A stretch of DNA of 64,000 bases, from assembly GCF_000614065.1 (NCBI RefSeq), contig NZ_BAKG01000013.1, positions 25,452-89,451 of the forward strand, read 5' to 3'. Origin of the DNA: Prevotella dentasini JCM 15908. GTDB lineage: Bacteria > Bacteroidota > Bacteroidia > Bacteroidales > Bacteroidaceae. This document shows positions 1 to 10,312 of the stretch, in pieces (within the stretch, counting starts at the first letter, position 1; every line of letters begins with the position of its first letter). The position numbers and the translations under genes are program-made. The notes below the pieces were generated by a model, which saw only the letters and a list, made by a program, of their open reading frames with translations, searched no databases and had not been told where the DNA came from.

Positions 1-1
1 G

Positions 2-919
2 ATAGCTTTTACCCAGTATGCCGGGCACGCCACCGAATTGGCAAAGGCAGCGGTAGACAATGGTGTCGACGTTGTGGTGGCTGTGGGAGGCGACGGTACC
101 GTAAACGAAGTCGGGAGGTCGCTTGTCAATACGCATACGGCAATGGGAATAATTCCCTGTGGTTCGGGAAACGGGCTGGCACGCCATCTGGCACTGCCGT
201 TGAATGTTAAGAAGAGTGTTGACATCATCAATGTCTGTACCATCCATCGGCTGGATTATGGAATCATCAATGGGATGCCTTTTTTCTGCACCTGCGGCAT
301 GGGCTTCGACGCATTTATATCCATGAAGTTTGCAGAGGCAGGAAAGCGGGGCCCCATCACCTACGCCCAGAAGATATTGGAGGAGGGGCTTAAGTACGAG
401 CCGCAGACCTACGAGATAGAGGACGAGGAAGGAATACACCATTATAAGGCTTTTCTTGTCTCGGCGGCCAATGCCTCGCAGTATGGCAATAATGCCTATA
501 TCGCTCCGCAGGCGTCAATGAGCGACGGACTTCTTGACATTATTATAATGGAGCCGTTTGACGTGATAGAAGCTCCGCAGGTAGCCATTGAAATGTTCAA
601 CAAGACGCTTGACAAGAACCTGAAGATTAAGACGTTCAAGGCAAAGCATATCCATGTCCACCGCAAGGAGGCAGGAGTGATTCACTATGATGGAGACCCG
701 GTCATGGCGGATAAGGACATAGATATATCCTTGGTGCCGAAGGGGATAGACATTATAGTCAATCCGAATGATGAAAAATCGCAGCGTCAGCCGAACATTC
801 TACAGACGGCATTTTCCGAATTGTTCTCCAACATTGACATGATACGCAGGGATATTACCAGACAAAGCCGTAAATTTCAGGCTCTGAACAAGACTCTGCT
901 GCGCAAATTGAATATCTGA
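2..919 (+). CDS. Diacylglycerol/lipid kinase family protein (5' end cut by window)
   Basis: The reading frame is open to the left edge, so the start lies outside the window. The visible part begins at the conserved HA(T)ELAKAA stretch followed by VVVAVGGDGTVNEV and PCGSGNGLARHL, the nucleotide-binding and glycine-rich motifs of the DAGK catalytic fold (YegS/BmrU/LCB5 family). The family phosphorylates diacylglycerol or related lipids with ATP at the membrane; the actual substrate cannot be read from sequence. The C-terminal beta-sandwich part (YDGDPVMADKDI) is present. The stop codon overlaps the start of the next gene by one base (TGATG), so the two are probably cotranscribed. Confidence 0.85.
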   Translation: MAFTQYAGHATELAKAAVDNGVDVVVAVGGDGTVNEVGRSLVNTHTAMGIIPCGSGNGLARHLALPLNVKKSVDIINVCTIHRLDYGIINGMPFFCTCGMGFDAFISMKFAEAGKRGPITYAQKILEEGLKYEPQTYEIEDEEGIHHYKAFLVSAANASQYGNNAYIAPQASMSDGLLDIIIMEPFDVIEAPQVAIEMFNKTLDKNLKIKTFKAKHIHVHRKEAGVIHYDGDPVMADKDIDISLVPKGIDIIVNPNDEKSQRQPNILQTAFSELFSNIDMIRRDITRQSRKFQALNKTLLRKLNI

Positions 920-1617
920 TGGGGTTTACTTTCAAGGAATTCCACATAGAGCAGGACCATTGTGCCATGAAGGTGGGGACGGACGGAGTTCTTCTTGGTG
1001 CATGTGCAGCAGGTGGCAAACGGATTCTTGATGTCGGTACAGGAACGGGATTGATAGCTCTGATGATGGCACAGCGTTTCCCGGAAGCCGTGGTTGATGC
1101 TATTGATGTGGATGCCCGGGCCGTTGGTCAGGCTCGGGAGAATATAGAATCATCGCCTTTTAAGGAGCGTGTCCGGGCTTATTGCGCAAGGTTTCAGGAG
1201 TTTGCCAAAGAAGGAGAGCGGCCTCTCTATGATGTCATTGTGAGTAATCCGCCTTATTTTCAAAATTCTTTGAAAAATCCTGACCGATTAAAAGCTATGG
1301 CAAGACATACGGACACACTATCGTTCTATGACCTTATCTGCCATTCGCTCCGTCTTCTCTCCCCTGTTGGAACATTGTCAGTCATAATCCCTTCCGATGC
1401 TAAGGCTTCTCTTGAGAGTGAAGCTGTAATTCTTGGATTATCAGTCTCAAAATGTTTATATATAAGGACTAAGAAGAATAAACGTCCGCTTCGTTGCATT
1501 TTGGAACTGAAGCAAGGTAGCCATACGGCTTTGGTAGAGGAAGAGGTTCTTATGAATGAGGATGGGAATCGTTCGGAATGGTATAGTCATATTACGAAAG
1601 ATTTTTACATAAAGTGA
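919..1617 (+). CDS. trmN6: tRNA1(Val) (adenine(37)-N6)-methyltransferase
   Basis: Class I SAM-dependent methyltransferase of the YfiC/TrmN6 type, which makes m6A at position 37 of tRNA-Val. The N-terminus (FKEFHIEQ..CAMKVGTDGVLLGA) is typical of the family. The SAM loop DVGTGTG is at residues 38-44 and the amino-methyltransferase motif NPPYF at 110-114. Length (232 aa) is normal. Translation is probably coupled to the preceding lipid kinase through the one-base stop/start overlap. It is followed by about 130 bp holding the lon promoter. Confidence 0.85.
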   Translation: MGFTFKEFHIEQDHCAMKVGTDGVLLGACAAGGKRILDVGTGTGLIALMMAQRFPEAVVDAIDVDARAVGQARENIESSPFKERVRAYCARFQEFAKEGERPLYDVIVSNPPYFQNSLKNPDRLKAMARHTDTLSFYDLICHSLRLLSPVGTLSVIIPSDAKASLESEAVILGLSVSKCLYIRTKKNKRPLRCILELKQGSHTALVEEEVLMNEDGNRSEWYSHITKDFYIK

Positions 1618-1713
1618 TAATCTTTCTGCTTCCGCATAAACCCTCAAGGCATTATATTAGGTATTATTAAGATTAAAGATGGGCTAATCGTACACTCTTT
1701 CGTTTTATTTTCG

Positions 1714-1721
1714 TACTTTTG
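1714..1721 (+). promoter_or_regulatory. lon promoter -7 element (TACTTTTG)
   Basis: TACTTTTG matches the Bacteroidetes sigma-ABfr -7 consensus TAnnTTTG. It lies 27 bp before the chosen lon start codon at 1749, giving a leader of roughly 20 nt. Confidence 0.6.
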
Positions 1722-1748
1722 CACGTCAAAAACGAAAATAGAAACTTA

Positions 1749-4214
1749 ATGAAGCAAAATAGTTCGATACAGATGTTTGCCGACTATGAAGGCGATATGC
1801 CCAGCTTCGACGTGAAGGTTGAAGGCGAAGTGCCTGTCTTTATCACACGCAATCTGGTCATGTTTCCGGGCGTGCTTTCACCGGTACTGGTTGGTCGGAA
1901 AGCAACCCTCGCACTGGTAAAATATCTTGAGCAACATCCGGGTATGGTCTTTGCCGTGGTCAGTCAGCGTGATGGGAATGTTGAAGAGCCGGAAGAGAAA
2001 GATCTCTATCATACAGGCATCTATGCGAGGCTGGTTCGTGCTTTCGACATGCCGGGAAGTCCGAATGGAGAGAGCCGCACGGCTATCTTGCAGGGATTGG
2101 GCAGATGTCGTCTGGATACGCTGACTTCGGGTAGGTCTTTTATGACGGGAACAACGACGCCCATGCCCGATGAACTTGTCGATGCTGATGATACGGAGTT
2201 TATTACGGCCGTTAATGATATGAAAATGACGGCAAAGGAGTACATACACGGAAGCGATGAAATCCCCGACGACTCACAGTTTGCTCTTGATAATATCAGC
2301 AATGCTGTCGTATCTGTCAACTACGTTTGCAGTAACATGCCGTTTAGTGTCAGCGACAAGATTCGTTTGCTGGAGGAAAGTTCTGTCAAGCATCGCCTTT
2401 TTGGCCTGATGAAGGTGCTGAACCGTGAGATACAGTTTCAGCACCTGCGTCAGAATATCCGCACCAAGACTCGGGAAGACCTCGATGAACAACAGCGCGA
2501 GTATTTTCTCCATCAACAAATCAAGAACATACAGGAAGAACTGGGGGACGGAGATTCCGCTCCTGAGAAGAAGGAACTGCGAGAGAAGGCCGAGAAAAAG
2601 AAATGGTCGGAAGATGTTGCCAAACTTTTCAAGAAAGAGTTAGCCAAACTTGATACGCTCAATCCTCAGAGTCCTGATTACAGTGTACAGGTAAACTATC
2701 TCCAAACGATGGTCAGCCTGCCATGGAATGAGTATACCAAGGACGACTTGGACCTTAAACGGGCGAAGAAAGTGCTTGACCGAGACCATTACGGCATGGA
2801 GAAAGTGAAGGAGCGCATCCTTGAGTACATGGCGGTCTTGCAGCTGAAGGGAAGCAATAAGTCGCCTATCCTTTGTCTTTATGGGCCTCCCGGTGTAGGA
2901 AAGACAAGTCTTGGCAAGAGCATCGCCGAGTCGATGAAGCGCCAATACGTGCGCATGTCGTTAGGAGGACTCCATGATGAGTCGGAAATCCGTGGACATA
3001 GACGTACCTACATAGGGGCGATGCCCGGTCGTATACTCAAGAATATTCAGAAAGCCGGCTCTTCCAATCCGGTGTTTATTCTTGACGAAATAGACAAGGT
3101 TACCCAAAGCACGGTTAATGGCGACCCGTCGTCGGCATTGCTTGAAGTGTTGGACCCTGAGCAAAACAATGCTTTCCACGACAACTATCTTGATGTGGAC
3201 TACGATTTGTCCAAGGTACTTTTCATAGCTACGGCCAATGATATCAACACGATTCCCCGTCCGTTACTTGACCGTATGGAAATTATTGAGGTATCGGGAT
3301 ATATTACTGAGGAGAAAATAGAGATAGCAAAGCGACATCTCTTCCCAAAGGAATTATCAAATACCGGGCTTGACCTCTTCGCCCCAAAGTTGAAATTCAC
3401 CAAACAAGCTTTGGAAAAGGTAATTGAAAGCTATACACGCGAGAGCGGTGTGCGCCAGTTGGAGAAGCAGGTCAACAAGGCATTGCGGAAACTTGCCTAC
3501 AAACAGGCGATAGACGGGCAACTTTCATACGACAAGATAACACCTGTAGAGTTGGAAGGCCTGCTCGGTAAGCCGCCTTTCTACCGCGACATCTATCAAG
3601 GCAACGACTATGCTGGAGTTGTAACGGGCTTGGCGTGGACAAGCGTCGGCGGAGAAATCCTCTTCATAGAGACTTCGCTGTCCAAGGGAAAAGCCGGCAA
3701 GCTGACCTTGACGGGAAATCTTGGAGATGTGATGAAAGAGTCTGCCATCATTGCCCTCGAATACGTGAAGGCTCATATTGACGCTCTGGATGTAGACTAT
3801 CGTATCTTTGAGCAGTGGAATATCCACATTCACGTTCCCGAGGGGGCCACACCCAAGGATGGTCCTTCCGCAGGCATTACCATTGCGACGAGCATTGCCT
3901 CTGCACTTACTCAACGCAAGGTGCGCAAGAATACGGCCATGACAGGGGAAATCACCCTTCGTGGAAAGGTATTGCCAGTAGGAGGAATCAAGGAAAAGAT
4001 TCTTGCTGCCAAGCGTGCGGGCATTACCGACATCATCATGTGTCAGGAAAACAGGAAGGATATAGAAGAGATACCCGAGAAATATCGTAAGGGTGTAGAC
4101 TTCCACTATGTGGAAAATATACAGCAGGTATGGGATTTCGCGCTGACAGACGAACTTGTCGAAAATCCTGTAAACCTGACTATATCAGACGAAGACAACA
4201 AAGGAGAGAAGTAA
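1749..4214 (+). CDS. lon: ATP-dependent Lon protease
   Basis: Cytosolic AAA+ serine protease that degrades misfolded and regulatory proteins. Domain order is complete: N-terminal LON substrate-binding domain ([19 protein letters not shown]), AAA+ module with Walker A GPPGVGKT near residue 380, and the C-terminal protease with Ser707 in PKDGPSAG and Lys748 in GGIKEK, the Ser-Lys dyad. The ATG at 1749 is preferred over an upstream in-frame codon at 1719 because 1719 falls inside the promoter -7 element. The resulting 821 aa is a normal length. It directly abuts tgt (4215), so the two are cotranscribed. Confidence 0.95.
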   Translation: MKQNSSIQMFADYEGDMPSFDVKVEGEVPVFITRNLVMFPGVLSPVLVGRKATLALVKYLEQHPGMVFAVVSQRDGNVEEPEEKDLYHTGIYARLVRAFDMPGSPNGESRTAILQGLGRCRLDTLTSGRSFMTGTTTPMPDELVDADDTEFITAVNDMKMTAKEYIHGSDEIPDDSQFALDNISNAVVSVNYVCSNMPFSVSDKIRLLEESSVKHRLFGLMKVLNREIQFQHLRQNIRTKTREDLDEQQREYFLHQQIKNIQEELGDGDSAPEKKELREKAEKKKWSEDVAKLFKKELAKLDTLNPQSPDYSVQVNYLQTMVSLPWNEYTKDDLDLKRAKKVLDRDHYGMEKVKERILEYMAVLQLKGSNKSPILCLYGPPGVGKTSLGKSIAESMKRQYVRMSLGGLHDESEIRGHRRTYIGAMPGRILKNIQKAGSSNPVFILDEIDKVTQSTVNGDPSSALLEVLDPEQNNAFHDNYLDVDYDLSKVLFIATANDINTIPRPLLDRMEIIEVSGYITEEKIEIAKRHLFPKELSNTGLDLFAPKLKFTKQALEKVIESYTRESGVRQLEKQVNKALRKLAYKQAIDGQLSYDKITPVELEGLLGKPPFYRDIYQGNDYAGVVTGLAWTSVGGEILFIETSLSKGKAGKLTLTGNLGDVMKESAIIALEYVKAHIDALDVDYRIFEQWNIHIHVPEGATPKDGPSAGITIATSIASALTQRKVRKNTAMTGEITLRGKVLPVGGIKEKILAAKRAGITDIIMCQENRKDIEEIPEKYRKGVDFHYVENIQQVWDFALTDELVENPVNLTISDEDNKGEK

Positions 4215-5342
4215 ATGACGTTTGAACTACAATGTACCGACAAGGCAAGCGATGCCCGTACAGGACTTATAACAACTGCTCATGGACAGATAAAGACTCC
4301 CATCTTTATGCCTGTCGGGACGGTAGGTACTGTCAAGGGCGTCCACTTTTCTGAGTTGGTCAATCAGGTGAAGGCTCAAATCATCCTCGGAAACACCTAT
4401 CATCTCTACCTCCGCCCCGGACTTGAGGTGCTAAGGGCGGCAGGTGGTCTGCACAGGTTTAATGGTTGGAATCGTCCTATCCTTACGGACTCGGGTGGAT
4501 TTCAGGTATTTTCGCTCACGGGTATCCGCAAATTATCCGAAGAGGGATGCGAGTTCCGCAGCCATATAGACGGTTCGAAGCATGTTTTCACTCCGGAGAA
4601 TGTGATGGATACCGAGCGTATAATAGGTGCGGACATCATGATGGCACTTGACGAGTGTCCTCCGGGCAAGAGCGACTACGAATATGCCAAGCGCAGTCTG
4701 GGTATGACGCAGCGCTGGCTTGACCGTTGCATCAAACGGTTCAACGAGACCGAACCACTTTATGGCTATCATCAGAGTCTTTTCCCAATTGTTCAGGGTT
4801 GCACCTACAGGGACTTGCGTGCTGATGCTGCCAAGTTCGTTGCAGACAAGGGAGCTGACGGAAATGCCATTGGTGGTCTGGCGGTAGGCGAACCGACAGA
4901 AATCATGTACGAAATGATAGAAGTTGTCAATGGCATCCTGCCTAAAGACAAACCCCGTTACCTCATGGGGGTCGGCACACCGCAGAATCTTCTTGAAGCC
5001 ATTGAGCGTGGAGTGGATATGTTCGACTGTGTAATGCCGACTCGCAATGGCCGCAATGCGATGCTGTTCAGCTACGAGGGTACGATGAACATGCGGAACA
5101 AGAAGTGGGAGATGGACTTTTCGCCAGTTGATGCCAATGGCTGCGAAATCGACCGGCTAACCACCAAGGCCTATCTCCATCATCTCTTCAAGGCCGGTGA
5201 GCTGTTGGCAATGCAGATTGCCAGTATTCACAATCTTGCTTTCTATCTCCGTTTCGTAACCGATGCGCGTATGCACATAGAGCAAGGCGACTTTGTTCAG
5301 TGGAAGGCATCTGTTATCGGGCAGTTGGGAAGAAGAATCTAA
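4215..5342 (+). CDS. tgt: Queuine tRNA-ribosyltransferase
   Basis: Exchanges guanine-34 of GUN-anticodon tRNAs for preQ1 in queuosine synthesis; the partner queA is at 32979-34250. Recognisable motifs are GNTYHLYLRPG, DSGGFQVFSL (nucleophile/base recognition), the GGLAVGEP active-site loop and FDCVMPTRNGRNA. The usual CxCxxC zinc ligands before the YLHHL helix are absent here (NGCEIDRLTT), while the later histidine in IHNLAFY remains; as I recall, many Bacteroidetes Tgt proteins lack the cysteine triad, so this is probably not a defect. Its start codon follows the lon stop immediately. Confidence 0.94.
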   Translation: MTFELQCTDKASDARTGLITTAHGQIKTPIFMPVGTVGTVKGVHFSELVNQVKAQIILGNTYHLYLRPGLEVLRAAGGLHRFNGWNRPILTDSGGFQVFSLTGIRKLSEEGCEFRSHIDGSKHVFTPENVMDTERIIGADIMMALDECPPGKSDYEYAKRSLGMTQRWLDRCIKRFNETEPLYGYHQSLFPIVQGCTYRDLRADAAKFVADKGADGNAIGGLAVGEPTEIMYEMIEVVNGILPKDKPRYLMGVGTPQNLLEAIERGVDMFDCVMPTRNGRNAMLFSYEGTMNMRNKKWEMDFSPVDANGCEIDRLTTKAYLHHLFKAGELLAMQIASIHNLAFYLRFVTDARMHIEQGDFVQWKASVIGQLGRRI

Positions 5343-5506
5343 GTAGAACGGTATAGGAGCATCGGGCAATGGAATGTATAGATGTTAATGACGAATCGGA
5401 TGGTTTGATATAGCAATACGTGTCACACAGAATTTTATATTCTCAGTTTGTCAAGACTCTTTCTGTATATTTTTATCCTCATATCCCTATAACCATCAGC
5501 CAATTT

Positions 5507-6708
5507 ATGAAAGATGTTTTGGATAATATAGCAAAGGCAAATACCCAAGCCGCTGTGGCTCGGGGGCGTCGGGCTTTTTCCCGGTTGCCGGAAGCATTGG
5601 TACGGTTAAGCCCCAAAAGGATGGTGGGGAGGCTTGACTGGTATATCATCAAGAAGTTTATAGGGACTTACGTCTTCTCTATCCTCTTGATAATTTCGAT
5701 AGCCATTGTTTTCGACTTCAACGAGAATCTGTCCAAGTTCACCCAGTACCACGCACCGTGGCGTGCTATTGTCTTTGACTACTATGCCAACTTTATTCCT
5801 TATTATTCCAACCTCTTCTCTCCGCTTTTTGTTTTCATTGCCGTCATCTTCTTTACTTCAAAGCTGGCGAGTAACTCCGAAATCATTTCAATGCTTGCTG
5901 CCGGGGTATCATTCAACCGGCTGTTGCGTCCCTACATGATTTCATGTGTACTCATAGCAGGCCTGACCTTCTATCTTAACAGCTTTGTCATTCCGAAAGG
6001 AACGGTTATTCGGCAGAACTTCGAGTCGCTTTACCGTAATTCAAAGAAGAACACATCTGCCGAGAATGTGCAGCTGCAAGTAGGCAAGAATACCGTTGCC
6101 TATATTCAGCACTACGACGACAAGTACAAGCGTGGCTATGGATTCTCCCTCGACCGCTTCGAGAACAAGAAGTTGGTAGACCACATGACAGCTACTGAAA
6201 TTCAGTATGATACTGTGGCAGACGCAAAGTATCACTGGAAGGCAAGCAACTGGAAAATCAGACAGCTGAAAGGTTGAAGGAGCATATCAGGACAGGCGAC
6301 GTTCTTGATACGCTTATCATGATGGAACCGACCGACCTTGTCTATTCCAAGGGGCAGCAGGAAACCTTCACCTCTCCCGAACTGCTCGATTACATCTCCA
6401 AGCAGACCAGCCGTGGTTCGGGTAACGTCGTACAATACGAAGTGGAGTACCACAAGCGAATAGTCATGTCGTTCTCCTCATTCATCCTGACCATTATAGG
6501 TGCCTCCCTCTCGTCGCGCAAGCGAAAGGGCGGCATGGGCATGTATCTCGGTATCGGCCTTGCTCTCAGCTTCGGATACATCATGCTTCAGACGGTTTCT
6601 GCAACCTTTGCAATCAATGCAGATACCCCTCCGATACTTGCAGCGTGGATTCCGAACGTGATATTTGCGGTAATTGCCTACTTCTGCTACCGTAAGGCAC
6701 CCAATTAA
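5507..6708 (+). CDS. LptF/LptG (YjgP/YjgQ) family permease, broken by a one-base frameshift at about 6274
   Basis: Inner-membrane permease of the lipopolysaccharide export ABC transporter (LptBFG), normally essential. The first part (start ATG 5507) holds the N-terminal RLDWYIIKKFIGTYVF membrane segment and beta-jellyroll region, and ends at TGA 6275-6277 after QLKG. The second part starts at KEHIRTGD in the next frame and carries the C-terminal membrane helices. Reading GGTTTGAAG instead of GGTTGAAG joins them as QLKG-L-KEHI. The span is 1202 bp, one short of a multiple of three, giving 400 aa when repaired. A sequence error is more likely than inactivation. Which of LptF or LptG it is cannot be decided here. 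Confidence 0.85.
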
Positions 6709-6754
6709 ATTCCATCTCACCACCATCCTCCACCGCCTAAAAAGAAAAGAAATT

Positions 6755-8544
6755 ATGATATTTGAAGATTTAGATTTGAATGAAAATGTCCTCGATGCGC
6801 TCTATGATATGCACTTCGAGGAGTGTACTCCCGTACAGGAAAATTGTATTCCAGAGATATTGAAGGGCCGGGATGTGCTCGGTGTAGCACAGACAGGAAC
6901 CGGCAAGACTGCCGCCTATCTGCTCCCGGTGCTTTCCAAACTGGCCGACGGAGGCTATCCGGAAGATGCCATTAACTGTGTCATCATGTCGCCGACCCGT
7001 GAACTTGCCCAGCAGATAGACCAAGCCATACAAGGCTTCTCCTACTATCTCGACGGTATTTCGTGCGTAGCCGTCTATGGCGGTAACGACGGCAACCGTT
7101 ACGATCAGGAACTGAAGAGCCTTTCGCTTGGTGCGGATCTCGTCATTGCCACCCCGGGACGGTTCATCTCGCATATCTCCCTCGGTAATGTAGACCTCTC
7201 AAAAGTCAGCTTTTTCATCCTTGACGAGGCCGACCGAATGTTGGACATGGGCTTCTCGGACGATATTATGACCATTGCCAAGAAACTGCCTTCTACCTGC
7301 CAGACCATTATGTTCTCCGCCACCATGCCTGCGAAGATAGAGGAACTGGCAAAGACGCTTCTCAAGAACCCTGTGGAGATAAAGCTCGCCGTCAGTAAGC
7401 CGGCAGAGAAAATTCATCAGATGGCATACGTCTGCCACGAGACGCAGAAGATAGGAATCATCAAGAACATTTTCAAGGCAGGCGACCTCAACCGTGTCAT
7501 CATATTCTCCGGTTCCAAGCAAAAAGTGAAGCAGATAGCCCAGTCGCTCAGTCAGAAGCATATCAACTGTGGCGAAATGCACTCCGATCTTGATCAGGCC
7601 GCACGCAATGACATGATGTTTAAGTTCAAGAGTGGGCAGATTGACGTGCTTGTGGCTACCGACATCATTGCCCGTGGCATTGACATTGACGACATCACGC
7701 TGGTCATTAACTACGACGTACCGCATGATGCCGAGGACTATGTACACCGTATAGGGCGTACTGCCCGTGCCGACCGAGACGGTGCAGCCATCACTTTTGT
7801 CAGCGACAACGATATTTATTACTTCCAGCAAATAGAGAAATTCTTGGAGAAAGAAGTTGAAAAGGTGCCGCTTCCGGAAGGTTGGGCGAAGGCCCCGAGT
7901 ATAAGTCGTCGGGCAAGCCGCATCGCGATGCCAAGAGCCGTCGCCGCCAAGACCGCGACCAACAGAGTCATCGCGACAAGAAGAGCCGCAGTCAGAGCCG
8001 CCAGCGTGGCAGTCGTCCTGCAGAGGAAGGGATAGGGCAGGAAGTCAAGGCTGAGGTTGCCGGGCCGCGTAGCAAGAACCGTCGTCCTGCCAGTCAGAAA
8101 CAGGAAACGCCAAAAGACAACGTAACGGCTGTGCAGGTACAGGACGGTAAGGAGCAGGGACAGGCTGGTCAGGAAAGACAGAAGCGTCAGAACTCCCGGC
8201 GAAAGGGAACTGATTCCCGAAACGGTGAGCGGACAGAAAAGAACGCGCAGGCAGAGAAGAAGGGCGAAGACGGACAGAGAAGCAGCCGCAAGCAGGCCCA
8301 GCCGAATGGCAAGAAAGCATCTCAGCCGAGCGGAAAGCGCGGTGGGCAGGCAGAAAAGTCTGCAAACGCCAAGTCTGCCAAGTCCAAACAGAGGAGCAGG
8401 CGTAAGCCCGGCGAAAAGGAACCCCTCCGCAGCACGAAGTATGACATCAGGGATGAGGTCTATACGGCAAAGAAAGAGGAAGGCGGATTCAAGACTCTTA
8501 TCAAGAAGCCATTGAAGTGGCTTAGTCGTTTGGGCAAGAAATAA
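6755..8544 (+). CDS. DEAD-box ATP-dependent RNA helicase, one-base frameshift at about 7882
   Basis: Superfamily 2 RNA helicase. Visible motifs are Q-motif (FEECTPVQENCIPEIL), Walker A AQTGTGKT, PTRELAQQ, TPGR, DEAD, SAT, VATDIIARGID and HRIGRTARA. Without repair, the frame after PLPEG becomes an unlikely sequence ending at 8035. Shifting frame at 7882 gives PLPEG-L-GEGPEYKSSGK followed by about 200 residues of Arg/Lys/Gln/Ser-rich, probably disordered tail ending at 8544, typical of RNA-binding tails of Bacteroidetes DEAD helicases. GGTTTG read as GGTTG explains the break, as in the permease just upstream. Repaired length is 596 aa. The ATG at 6755 is chosen because it begins directly at the Q-motif region. 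Confidence 0.85.
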
Positions 8545-8617
8545 GAATGTGATGTAGTGCCGGTTGACAGGCAGTAGCGGATACTTGCCGCAGTGGGCAT
8601 GGCATCGCCCCCCATTT

Positions 8618-8673
8618 AAGAAAATCCGGAAGAGATTTCTCTACTACTTGGAGAAGTTCTTCCGGATTTTCTT
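8618..8673 (+). terminator. Strong hairpin terminator after the helicase gene
   Basis: AAGAAAATCCGGAAGA at 8618-8633 pairs perfectly over 16 bp with 8658-8673, with T-rich sequence on the 3' side (TTTTCTTTTG). It lies 75 bp after the helicase stop and works as an intrinsic terminator, probably in both directions. Confidence 0.8.
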
Positions 8674-8858
8674 TTGTCTGTTGGGCAGCCCCTTTTCGTG
8701 TGGTGAGAGTGCCTTTTTCGTCTTGTAACTAATCAACGAAAATGAAGAGAAATCGAAGTTGGCGCAAACTAGCTGATAATGAGTGAGAAACGAAACGGTT
8801 TGCATAGAAGTACTCTTTTCAAAAAGGGCAGGAATATGCAGATTTAGGCAGAAGTTCA

Positions 8859-8994
8859 GTTACCAGAGCGTTACCCGATTTTGGGATAGGTAACGATGGA
8901 GTAATGTTCGGTAACTGAATTATTTTCGCTCTTGTGGCTGTTGCTTCGGTTGGCAGTTTTCTGCATAAGTGAGGAACGCTTTAATTCGGGTAAC
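8859..8994. promoter_or_regulatory. Cluster of five GGTAAC motifs plus integrase promoter
   Basis: GGTAAC or its complement occurs at 8859, 8870, 8889, 8910 and 8989 in 136 bp, far above chance. The last copy overlaps the -7 element TAACTTTG (8991-8998) upstream of the first integrase (ATG 9018). Similar copies occur past mobB at the other end of the element. I infer integrase or excisionase arm-type binding sites with possible autoregulation. The 8674-8858 stretch between the helicase terminator and this cluster shows nothing else recognisable. Confidence 0.45.
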
Positions 8995-9017
8995 TTTGCC
9001 CACAAATATTAAAGCGT

Positions 9018-10247
9018 ATGAAACACGAGAAAATGAAGGTGTTGCTCTACCTCAAAAAGAGCGGTCTCGACAAGTCAGGGAAGGCTCCGATTATGGGACG
9101 TATCACACTTGGAAGGAATGTTGCGCAGTTCAATTGTAAGCTCTCCTGCAATCCTGACTTGTGGAATCCCCGTGAAAGTAGAATGGACGGAAAGAGCCGT
9201 GAGGCGGTGGAGATAAACGGCAGGTTGGAGAATCTGCTTTTGTCAGTTCAGTCGGCTTATCAATCCTTGCTTTCCAAAGGCTGTCCGTTTGACGCAACCG
9301 ACGTGAAGGAGCAGTTTCAAGGGAGTGTGCAAACACGGTGCATGCTCATTGAGAGGCTTGATATGCTCATCAAGGAGAAAGAAAGCCATATCGGTGTGGA
9401 TATCAAGAAAGAGTCCCTGTTAAGTTATCATTCTACGAGAAACCGCTTGCAGGAGTTCATTCAGAAGAAATACAAGGTTTCTGATCTGACTTTCTCACAA
9501 TTGACAGAGAACTTCATCTATGAGTTTCGCCAATACTACTTGGGAATATGCGGTTTCCAAGAAAGTTCTTTCTTCGCAGTGGCATCCCATTTGAAAACTG
9601 TCTGCAAGTTGGCATATCGTGAGGGGATAGCCGATACTCTGATGTTTGACAAAGCCCACATAGAAAGGGGAGACAAGAAAGTTCCAAAGGCTCTTGATAA
9701 GGAGTCGTTGGATGGTTTGAAAGCGTTGCAATTTGGTGATTTGGAGGAGGATTTGGAAACGGCAAGGGATATTTTCCTCTTTGCCTGTTATACAGGTGCT
9801 GCGTATTGCGATTTGATGGAACTTGGCAAGAAGCATCTTGTCCGTGATGACGAGGGAAGTTTGTGGCTGAAGTTCAACCGCCAGAAGACTGGTGTGCTTT
9901 GCCGTATCAAATTGTTGCCCGAAGTTATTAGGCTGATGGAGAAACTCCACAGCGGTGAAAGGGAAACGCTGCTTCCATATATGAAGTACAAGAACTACCA
10001 GACCTGCCTGAAAGCCCTGCGGCTTCGTGCAGGTATATCGTTTCCCTTTACCACGCATACCGCAAGGCACACTTTCGCAACGCTCATCACGCTTGAACAG
10101 GGCGTGCCCATTGAAACAGTGAGCAAGATGCTCGGACATAGCAACGTAAGTATGACCGAGCGCTATGCAAAAGTAACACCACAGAAACTCTTTGAGGAGT
10201 TTGACCGCTTCCTTTCTTTCACTGAAGATATGCAACTGGCTATCTGA
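9018..10247 (+). CDS. Tyrosine recombinase/integrase (first of a pair)
   Basis: 409-aa site-specific recombinase with an N-terminal Arm-type/SAM-like domain and a C-terminal phage-integrase catalytic domain. Visible catalytic features: Lys in RQKTG, the HTARHTFAT box (HxxR), and LGHSNVSMTERYAKV with the nucleophile Tyr. The first catalytic Arg position reads CYTGAAYCD, without the usual Arg; Bacteroidetes integrases such as IntDOT also depart from consensus here. It sits at the left end of the element behind its own -7 promoter and is followed by a second recombinase, so the pair probably acts together in integration and excision. Confidence 0.9.
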   Translation: MKHEKMKVLLYLKKSGLDKSGKAPIMGRITLGRNVAQFNCKLSCNPDLWNPRESRMDGKSREAVEINGRLENLLLSVQSAYQSLLSKGCPFDATDVKEQFQGSVQTRCMLIERLDMLIKEKESHIGVDIKKESLLSYHSTRNRLQEFIQKKYKVSDLTFSQLTENFIYEFRQYYLGICGFQESSFFAVASHLKTVCKLAYREGIADTLMFDKAHIERGDKKVPKALDKESLDGLKALQFGDLEEDLETARDIFLFACYTGAAYCDLMELGKKHLVRDDEGSLWLKFNRQKTGVLCRIKLLPEVIRLMEKLHSGERETLLPYMKYKNYQTCLKALRLRAGISFPFTTHTARHTFATLITLEQGVPIETVSKMLGHSNVSMTERYAKVTPQKLFEEFDRFLSFTEDMQLAI

Positions 10248-10312
10248 CCATTTGCTTTCATTTAACATAGTATTTAGTCAAATAAAACACGGACAATTCA
10301 ATCAAGACCATT

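Noticed and set aside
6274..6277. Programmed frameshift at the TTGA stop/start overlap of the LptF/LptG gene
   Set aside because: There is no slippery heptamer or following structure, and eight other genes show the same kind of one-base break, so a common error source is simpler.
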